64,000 nt of DNA, from contig NZ_CP017661.1 in NCBI RefSeq assembly GCF_016805985.1, forward strand, positions 1,860,001 through 1,924,000, written 5' to 3'. The first letter of the stretch is position 1, and every line of letters starts with the position of its first letter. Positions 57,929-64,000 of the stretch are shown piece by piece. Both the position numbers and the translations under genes were made by a program. Source of the DNA: Microbacterium sp. JZ31. GTDB lineage: Bacteria; Actinomycetota; Actinomycetes; Actinomycetales; Microbacteriaceae. Under the pieces are notes generated by a model. The model worked only from the letters and a program-made list of their open reading frames with translations. It had not been told where the DNA came from and ran no database searches.

Positions 57929-60900
57929 ATGGGCTGGCAGAATCCCCCTGTCCCCTGGTCCGAGCTCGAGCGCGCCATCAGCGGCCGGCGCCCCGAGACG
58001 CGTCCCGCCGGGGCGGACGGCGGGGACAGCCCCGCCTGGAGCCCGCGGCGCGGCGCATACGAGGCGCCGCCCATCCCGCGCCCCGAGCAGGTCGTGCCCT
58101 ACGCCGAGCTGCACGCGCACTCGTCGTTCTCGTTCCTCGACGGGGCGTCCTCCCCCGAGGATCTCGCCGAGGAGGCCGAGCGCCTGGGCCTGCATGCGCT
58201 CGCTCTCACCGATCACGACGGGTTCTACGGTCTCGTGCGCTTCGCCGAGGCGGCCGAGGAGACCGCGGTGAAGACCGTGTTCGGGGCCGAGCTGTCACTG
58301 GGGCTGCTGTCCCCGCAGAACGGTGTCGCCGATCCCGCCGGTGAGCACCTGCTCGTGCTGGCTCGCGGCGAGGAGGGGTACCGCCGTCTCGCCCGCGCGA
58401 TCACGCACGGGCAGCTGCGCGGCGCCGAGAAGGGGCGTCCGTTCTACGACCTCGACGAGCTCGCCCAGCAGGCAGACGGCAACTGGGTGATCCTGACCGG
58501 CTGCCGCAAGGGCGCCGTGCGGCAGGCGCTCGCACGGGGAGACGATCCGGCGGTCGCGGTCGACCGGCTCGTCGACCTGTTCGGCGCTGGGAACGTCTAC
58601 GTCGAGCTGATCGACCACGGCGACCCGCTCGACAGCCGCCGCAACGACGCGCTCGCCTCCCTCGCCGCCGAGCGCGGGCTGCCGGTGGTCGCCACGAACA
58701 ATGCGCACTACTCCTCGCCCGACAAGGCGCGCCTGGCCGCCGCGGTCGCCGCCGTGCGCGCGACCCGCAGCATGGCCGACCTCGACGGCTGGCTGCCGTC
58801 GCACGCGTCCGCGCACCTGCGGTCCGGCGCCGAGATGGCCGCGCGCTTCGGCCGCTACCCCGGTGCCGTCTCCCGCACGGTCGAGCTGGCCGACGAGCTC
58901 GCCTTCCCGCTGCGCCGGATGAAGCCCGCGCTCCCGAAGCAGGAGGTGCCGGAGGGCCACACCCCGATGTCGTATCTGCGCACGCTCGTGTGGGACGCCG
59001 TGCCGCGCCTGTATCCCGACCTGACCCGGAAGAACCACGAGCGCATCGAGAAGGAGCTCGCGGTCATCGAGAAGAAGAACTTTCCCGGCTACTTCCTGAT
59101 CGTGCACGACATCGTCGCCGAGGCGCGACGCCGCGGCATCCTGTGCCAGGGGCGGGGATCCGCCGCGAACAGCGCCGTCTGCTACCTGCTCGGCATCACC
59201 GCGGTGGACGCCATCGCGTACGACCTGCCGTTCGAGCGGTTCCTCTCGGCGATCCGCGACGAGGAGCCCGACATCGACGTCGACTTCGACTCCGACCGGC
59301 GCGAGGAGATCATCCAGTGGGTCTACGAGCGCTACGGGCGCGAGAACGCCGCCCAGGTCGCGAACGTCATCCAGTACCGGCCCAAGAACGCCGTGCGCGA
59401 CATGGCCCGCGCACTGGGGTTCTCCCCCGGGCAGCAGGACGCCTGGTCGCGGCAGGTGGAGGGATGGGGCGCCCATCTCGAGACCGGACCCGACCACGAC
59501 ATCCCGGATCAGGTCGTCGAGTACGCATCCGAGCTGCTGAAGGCGCCGCGGCATCTGGGCATCCACTCCGGCGGCATGGTGCTCACGGAGCAGCCGGTGG
59601 GCGAGGTCGTGCCGATCGAGCACGCGCGCATGCAGGGCCGCACCGTGATCCAGTGGGACAAGGACGACGCCGCCTGGATGGGCCTCGTGAAGTTCGATCT
59701 GCTGGGGCTCGGCATGCTCGCGGCCCTGCAGCACTGCTTCGACCTGATCCGCGCGTCGACCGGCGAGGAGTGGACGCTCGCGACGATGCCGAAGGAGGAG
59801 GCCGCGGTGTACGACATGCTGTGCCGGGCCGACTCCATCGGGGTGTTCCAGGTCGAGTCGCGCGCGCAGATGGGGCTGCTGCCGCGCCTGCAGCCACGGC
59901 GCTTCTACGACCTGGTGATCCAGATCGCGCTCATCCGGCCCGGACCGATCCAGGGCGGCGCCGTGCATCCGTTCGTGCGGCGCAAGATGGGCGACGAGAA
60001 GATCACGTACGACCATCCGAAGCTCAAGCCGGTGCTCGAGCGCACGCTGGGGATCCCGGTGTTCCAGGAGCAGCTGATGCAGATGGCGATGGCGGTCGGC
60101 GAGTGCTCGGGCGAGGATGCGGACCTGCTGCGCCGCGCGATGGGCTCCAAGCGCGGCAAGGAGAAGATCGACCGACTGCGCGACAAGCTCTATGCCGGCA
60201 TGGCGCACAACGGCATCACGGGCGACCTGGCCGACGCGATCTACGCCCGCATCCAGGCGTTCGCGAACTTCGGCTTCGCCGAGTCGCACTCGCTGTCGTT
60301 CGGGCTGCTCGTCTACGCGTCGTCGTGGATCAAGCTGCACTATCCCGCCGCGTTCCTCGCGGGACTGCTGCGCGCGCAGCCGATGGGCTTCTACTCGCCC
60401 GCGTCGCTGACCGCCGACGCCCGCCGTCACGGCGTCGAGGTGCGCCGCCCGGATCTGAACCGCTCGGATGCCGGTGAGGTCCTCGAGCCCCTGACCGACG
60501 GATCGGCCGGGCCGACCGGGCTGGACGCCTGTCTGACGCGGGTGCATCCGGCACCGGGCCCCTTCGACCGGAACGCCCCCGACGAGTCGGCCGCCCACCG
60601 TCGTGACGGCGCCTTCGCGGTGCGGCTGGGGCTCGCGGCGGTGACCGGGATCGGCACCGAGACGGCGGAGCGGATCGTCGCCGAGCGGGAGCGCGGCGGG
60701 CCGTACCGCGACCTGCACGAGCTCGTGCGGCGCACCGGCATCGCGCAGAAGCACCTCGAGGCGCTCGCGACCGCGGGGGCGTTCGAGTGCCTCGGCATGT
60801 CACGGCGCGAGGCGATCTGGCTCGCCGGATCCGCCGCACAGGACCGCCCCGAGTACCTGCCCCACACGCTGCCCGCCGGAGGGGCCGTCGGGGTGCAGCC

Positions 60901-61333
60901 GCCGCTGTTCGCCGACCCGACGAGCTACGAGCAGCTCGCCGCCGATCTGTGGGCGACCGGGCTGTCGACCACGGATCATCCGCTCACCCACTTCCGCGAC
61001 GCGCTCGACGCGCGCGGCGTGCTGCCGTCCGCCCTGCTGCGCTCGCACGAGTCCGGCCGTCGCGTCGAGGTCGCAGGCCTCGTCACGCACCGTCAGCGCC
61101 CCGCGACGGCCTCGGGCATCACGTTCATCAACCTCGAGGACGAGCACGGCCTCGTCAACGTGATCTGCTCGATCGGGGTCTGGAACCGCTACCGCCGCGT
61201 CGTCCGCGACAGTCCCGCGCTCATCGCCCGCGGCATCCTGGAGCGCTCCCCCGAGGGCGTCACCAACCTCGTCGCGGACGCCTTCGAGGACCTCCGCGTC
61301 GGCGTCAAGCACGCCGCCCGCGACTTCCGCTGA
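57929..61333 (+). CDS. dnaE2: Error-prone DNA polymerase DnaE2
   Basis: About 1134-aa C-family polymerase for translesion synthesis. The PHP domain opens with AELHAHSSFSFLDGASSPEDL, and the palm shows GRGSAANSAVCYLLGIT and the metal-binding EPDIDVDFDSDRREEII; the fingers continue to MGSKRGKEKIDRLRDKLY. An OB fold-like C-terminus closes it (TFINLEDEHGLVNV). The ATG at 57929 (MGWQNPP) is chosen as it aligns to the usual family start; ATG 57917 is alternative. It is the catalytic partner of ImuB and SOS inducible through the upstream boxes. Confidence 0.96.
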   Translation: MGWQNPPVPWSELERAISGRRPETRPAGADGGDSPAWSPRRGAYEAPPIPRPEQVVPYAELHAHSSFSFLDGASSPEDLAEEAERLGLHALALTDHDGFYGLVRFAEAAEETAVKTVFGAELSLGLLSPQNGVADPAGEHLLVLARGEEGYRRLARAITHGQLRGAEKGRPFYDLDELAQQADGNWVILTGCRKGAVRQALARGDDPAVAVDRLVDLFGAGNVYVELIDHGDPLDSRRNDALASLAAERGLPVVATNNAHYSSPDKARLAAAVAAVRATRSMADLDGWLPSHASAHLRSGAEMAARFGRYPGAVSRTVELADELAFPLRRMKPALPKQEVPEGHTPMSYLRTLVWDAVPRLYPDLTRKNHERIEKELAVIEKKNFPGYFLIVHDIVAEARRRGILCQGRGSAANSAVCYLLGITAVDAIAYDLPFERFLSAIRDEEPDIDVDFDSDRREEIIQWVYERYGRENAAQVANVIQYRPKNAVRDMARALGFSPGQQDAWSRQVEGWGAHLETGPDHDIPDQVVEYASELLKAPRHLGIHSGGMVLTEQPVGEVVPIEHARMQGRTVIQWDKDDAAWMGLVKFDLLGLGMLAALQHCFDLIRASTGEEWTLATMPKEEAAVYDMLCRADSIGVFQVESRAQMGLLPRLQPRRFYDLVIQIALIRPGPIQGGAVHPFVRRKMGDEKITYDHPKLKPVLERTLGIPVFQEQLMQMAMAVGECSGEDADLLRRAMGSKRGKEKIDRLRDKLYAGMAHNGITGDLADAIYARIQAFANFGFAESHSLSFGLLVYASSWIKLHYPAAFLAGLLRAQPMGFYSPASLTADARRHGVEVRRPDLNRSDAGEVLEPLTDGSAGPTGLDACLTRVHPAPGPFDRNAPDESAAHRRDGAFAVRLGLAAVTGIGTETAERIVAERERGGPYRDLHELVRRTGIAQKHLEALATAGAFECLGMSRREAIWLAGSAAQDRPEYLPHTLPAGGAVGVQPPLFADPTSYEQLAADLWATGLSTTDHPLTHFRDALDARGVLPSALLRSHESGRRVEVAGLVTHRQRPATASGITFINLEDEHGLVNVICSIGVWNRYRRVVRDSPALIARGILERSPEGVTNLVADAFEDLRVGVKHAARDFR

Positions 61334-61343
61334 CCCGATCTGG

Positions 61344-61349
61344 GACACT
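61344..61349 (+). promoter_or_regulatory. Possible -10 box of the exonuclease gene
   Basis: GACACT, 7 nt before GTG 61357. Weaker than the TAnnnT boxes; spacing is the main support. Confidence 0.35.
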
Positions 61350-61356
61350 GAACCTC

Positions 61357-62286
61357 GTGACCTCGCGCCTGATGCTGCTCGACACCGCCAGCCTGTACTT
61401 CCGGGCCTTCTACGGCGTCCCCGACACCGTGCGATCCGCCGACGGCACGCCCGTGAATGCCGTGCGGGGGCTGCTCGACATCATCGCCAAGCTCGTCACG
61501 ACGTACGAGCCGACGCACATGGTCGCGTGCTGGGACGACGACTGGCGGCCGCAGTGGCGCGTCGACCTGATCCCGTCGTACAAGGCGCACCGCGTGGTCG
61601 AGGTCGTCGCGGCCGGCCCCGACGTCGAGGAGGTGCCGGATCCGCTCGAGGCGCAGGTGCCCGTGATCCGGGAGGCGCTGGCGACGCTCGGGATCGCGAC
61701 CGTCGGGGCCGCGCAGCACGAGGCCGACGACGTGATCGGCACGCTCGCGACGCGCGCGACCCAGCCGGTCGACATCGTCACCGGCGACCGCGACCTGTTC
61801 CAGCTCGTCGACGACGCGCGCGACGTCCGCGTCATCTACACCGCGCGCGGCATGAGCAACCTCGAGGTCGTCACGGACGAGGTCGTCGTCGCCAAGTACG
61901 GCGTGCACGCGGCCCAGTACGCCGACTACGCGACCCTGCGCGGCGACTCCTCCGACGGGCTGCCGGGCGTCAAGGGCGTGGGCGAGAAGACCGCCGCGTC
62001 GCTGCTGGCCACGCACGGCGACCTCACCCGGATCCGCGCGGCCGCGGAGGCCGGCGAGGGCATGTCGGCCGGTGTGCGCACGAAGTTCGCCGCCGCGGCC
62101 GACTACCTCGACGTCGCACCGAAGGTCGTCGCGGTCGCGACCGACCTCGATCTCGGCGACTTCGACACCACGCTTCCCCGCCCCGACGAGGACGCGACCG
62201 CGCGCGCGATGGACTTCGCCGGACGCTGGAGCCTCAACACGTCGATGGAGCGGGTGCTCGCCGCCCTCGCGGCCCCGCGCGCGTAA
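61357..62286 (+). CDS. 5'-3' exonuclease (FEN/PolA-N-like)
   Basis: 309-aa stand-alone flap endonuclease-like enzyme homologous to the N-terminal domain of DNA polymerase I. LMLLDTASLYFRAFYGVPD carries the first acidic metal ligand, AAQHEADDVIGTLA and DIVTGDRDLFQLV the central ones, and SDGLPGVKGVGEKTAASLL is the H3TH DNA-binding motif. The GTG at 61357 is 23 nt after dnaE2, suggesting coupling of lesion bypass with primer or flap processing, which is an inference. Confidence 0.92.
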   Translation: MTSRLMLLDTASLYFRAFYGVPDTVRSADGTPVNAVRGLLDIIAKLVTTYEPTHMVACWDDDWRPQWRVDLIPSYKAHRVVEVVAAGPDVEEVPDPLEAQVPVIREALATLGIATVGAAQHEADDVIGTLATRATQPVDIVTGDRDLFQLVDDARDVRVIYTARGMSNLEVVTDEVVVAKYGVHAAQYADYATLRGDSSDGLPGVKGVGEKTAASLLATHGDLTRIRAAAEAGEGMSAGVRTKFAAAADYLDVAPKVVAVATDLDLGDFDTTLPRPDEDATARAMDFAGRWSLNTSMERVLAALAAPRA

Positions 62287-62323
62287 CGCCGGGCCGAGAC
62301 GCGGCGACGAGCCCGCGCCGCCT

Positions 62324-63541
62324 TCAGCGGCGCACGCGGGACACGGCGCTGAGCAGGCAGACCGAGAAGCCCACCGTCAGAGCGACGACGACCGACAGCG
62401 GTACGCTCCACGCCCCGGTCGCGTCGTGCAGCGCGCCGATCAGCGGCGCGCTCGCGGCCCCGGCGACGTACGCTCCGCCCTGCACCACCGCCGACATCGT
62501 GGCGGTCTCGGCCGCCGATCGCGACACCCCCACCATCACGGTGAAGATCACCACGAAGCCGCCCGAGTGCGCGATGCCGCCGAGGACGATCCAGAGCACG
62601 AACAGCTCCGGCGCCAGAAGCATGCCGCCCGCGAAGCTCAGCCAGCACACCGCGATCAGCACCGCCGGCACCGCCAGCGGCAGGCGCCGAGCGAGCACCG
62701 GCACGACGAACGGCCCCACGATCGCGACGCCCTGGAAGAGCGAGGCGAGCGCGCCCGCGACCGCGACGTCCGCTCCGATGAGGTCGCCCAGGATGGCCGG
62801 CAGCCACGTCGACATGCCGTAGTACGCGGCGGACTGGCAGCCGAAGGTCGCCAGCAGCAGCCACACGACCGGCTGCCGGAACGCTCCGCGCGGAGCCCCG
62901 CCCACGACGACCGGGACGGTCGCGGTGGTCAGCGGCGTCTCCCCGACGGTCCGCTCGTCCCACGGCACCCCCGGCAGCCGATCGCGCCACAGGTGCAGCG
63001 CCCACAGCAGGATGCCCATCACGGTCAGGGCGATCCACAGCAGCAGCGCGAGCGACCAGCCGGTGACCTGCGCGATCGACGCCGTCGTCAGCGTGGTCAC
63101 CAGCGATCCCGCATTCAGCGCCGCCGTGTACGCCGCGGTGACGGTGGCGACGTGCCGCGGCGGAACGTCCCGCCCGATGATGACCGGGATCACGACGTTG
63201 CCGATCGTGATGCCCGCGCCGATCACGATCATCCCGACCAGCATCCAGCCGAAGCCGGGCAGCGCGCGGATGAGCGTTCCCGCGGCGACGGCGGCGAGGC
63301 AGGTCATCAGCGCGAGCTCGGCCCCGGCGCGCCGCACGATGAGCGCGGCGAACGGCGTCATCGCGGCGAACGTCAGCACCGGAAGCGTGGTCAGGAGCGA
63401 GGCCGTGGCGCCGTCGAGGGAGAAGTCCCGCGCGATCTCGCGCAGCACCGGCGTGACCGACAGGATGGGGCCGCGCAGGCTGAGCGCGGCGACGAGCACC
63501 CCGGCGATGACCAGCCAGGGGAACGCGCGGCGCGCCGTCAT
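62324..63541 (-). CDS. CynX/NimT-family MFS transporter
   Basis: 405 aa with 12 hydrophobic segments. The first helix LRGPILSVTPVLREIARDF and the loop MTPFAALIVRRAGAELALM (motif A-like) match the CynX/NimT cyanate permease family; the second half has SLFQGVAIVGPFVVPVLARRL. Substrates of this family include cyanate and 2-nitroimidazole, not defined here. No cynS lies in the window. The ATG overlaps the upstream PHP gene stop as ATGA. Confidence 0.9.
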   Translation of the reverse strand: MTARRAFPWLVIAGVLVAALSLRGPILSVTPVLREIARDFSLDGATASLLTTLPVLTFAAMTPFAALIVRRAGAELALMTCLAAVAAGTLIRALPGFGWMLVGMIVIGAGITIGNVVIPVIIGRDVPPRHVATVTAAYTAALNAGSLVTTLTTASIAQVTGWSLALLLWIALTVMGILLWALHLWRDRLPGVPWDERTVGETPLTTATVPVVVGGAPRGAFRQPVVWLLLATFGCQSAAYYGMSTWLPAILGDLIGADVAVAGALASLFQGVAIVGPFVVPVLARRLPLAVPAVLIAVCWLSFAGGMLLAPELFVLWIVLGGIAHSGGFVVIFTVMVGVSRSAAETATMSAVVQGGAYVAGAASAPLIGALHDATGAWSVPLSVVVALTVGFSVCLLSAVSRVRR

Positions 63542-64000
63542 GCGCCCCACGCCCAGGCCCGCAGCTTGCCCAGCGGCCACGTCGTGATGATCCGCTCGGC
63601 CGGCACGCCGAGCCGCTCGGCGCGCTCGGCGCCGTAGTCCAGCAGCGAAAGCTGCCCCGGGGCGTGGGCGTCGCTGTCGATCGAGAAGAGGCATCCGATC
63701 TCGAGCGCGAGCAGGATCAGCTCGTCCGGCGGATCCTCTCGCTCGGGGCGGGAGTTGATCTCGACCGCGACGCCGTGCTCGGCGCACGCCTCGAACACGG
63801 CGCGCGGATCGAACTCCGACGGCGGGCGCGTGCCGCGCGATCCGGTGACCAGACGGCCCGTCACGTGGCCGAGCACCGTGACCCGCGGGTTCGAGACCGC
63901 GGCGACGAGGCGCCGCGTCATGGCGGGTGCCTCCATCCGCAGCTCGGAGTGCGCCGAGGCGACGACGATGTCGAGCTCGTCGAGCAGCTCGGGCTCCTGG
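63538..64000 (-). CDS. PHP-domain phosphoesterase, C-terminal part (5' end beyond window)
   Basis: C-terminal about 154 residues of a PHP-domain protein that continues past the window edge without a stop. It shows LDIVVASAHSELRM at the edge, TVLGHVTGRLVTG, VAVEINSRPER and FSIDSDAHAPGQLSLLDYG, with the His and Asp residues that bind metals in PHP enzymes. It resembles the PolX C-terminal PHP domain or a stand-alone histidinol-phosphatase-like enzyme. Its stop overlaps the MFS start as ATGA. Full domain composition cannot be seen. Confidence 0.88.
   Translation of the reverse strand, partial: QEPELLDELDIVVASAHSELRMEAPAMTRRLVAAVSNPRVTVLGHVTGRLVTGSRGTRPPSEFDPRAVFEACAEHGVAVEINSRPEREDPPDELILLALEIGCLFSIDSDAHAPGQLSLLDYGAERAERLGVPAERIITTWPLGKLRAWAWGA

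Overview
The window is GC-rich chromosomal DNA from an actinobacterium, most likely a Microbacteriaceae (Microbacterium-like) organism. This rests on frequent GTG/TTG starts, TAnnnT -10 boxes placed 6-7 nt before start codons (leaderless pattern), actinobacterial LexA boxes (CGAAC-N4-GTTCG), a Ku/LigD pair with Pol-PE-Lig order, a TadA-TadB-TadC pilus locus without TadZ, and DUF3039, DUF4190 and SCO4848-type proteins. The taxon is an inference; no rRNA is present. I see no insertion sequence, prophage, integrase or CRISPR array. Coding density is high: no gene-free stretch exceeds 300 nt (the longest is about 275 nt, 6982-7256), and many neighbouring genes overlap by 4 bp (ATGA/GTGA).

Layout. 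1-665: 5' part of a LacI regulator. 704-3762: thiamine salvage operon thiM-thiE-thiD/tenA behind a TPP riboswitch. 3910-6981: secreted GH78-type rhamnosidase-like enzyme. 7257-10133: small membrane protein, terminator, tRNA-Gln, gltX and a LysR regulator, the last divergent from a class V aminotransferase (10217-11284). 11324-15560: MFS carrier, FAH-family hydrolase, ilvE, leuB. 15595-17753: DHA2 exporter and divergent TetR regulator sharing a palindromic operator. 17763-21920: DUF2867 protein, serA, two membrane proteins, prfB. 21997-25550: MFS protein and a MASE1-PAS-PP2C phosphatase. 25555-30025: Tad/Flp pilus locus. 30153-34590: tRNA-Leu, DedA, Ku and LigD (NHEJ). 34594-36694: CDF transporter, Gdx/SugE exporter behind a guanidine-III riboswitch, LysE exporter. 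36800-39798: frameshifted DUF4190 gene, then murI-rph-rdgB.

39891-49096 is the most unusual part: pnuC and nadR (NAD salvage) run by overlaps into a five-gene cassette made of a MoxR AAA+ ATPase, an unknown 213-aa protein, a protein with an HExxH metallopeptidase-like segment plus a VWA/MIDAS domain, an unknown 219-aa protein and a PaaK/CapK-like adenylating enzyme. pncB, another NAD salvage gene, follows with its own promoter. I propose this as the candidate undescribed system: a MoxR/VWA machine coupled to NAD precursor metabolism and an acyl-adenylate activity.

49184-54631 holds a DUF3039 protein, an ABC exporter whose ATPase has an approximately 335-residue low-complexity N-terminus, a LicC-like nucleotidyltransferase and an unknown protein. 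54776-55431 is an XRE regulator divergent from a small membrane protein around a perfect palindrome. 55490-61333 is the SOS mutasome imuA'-imuB-dnaE2 behind two LexA boxes. 61357-62286 is a FEN-like 5'-3' exonuclease. 62324-64000 is a CynX-type MFS carrier and a truncated PHP-domain protein.
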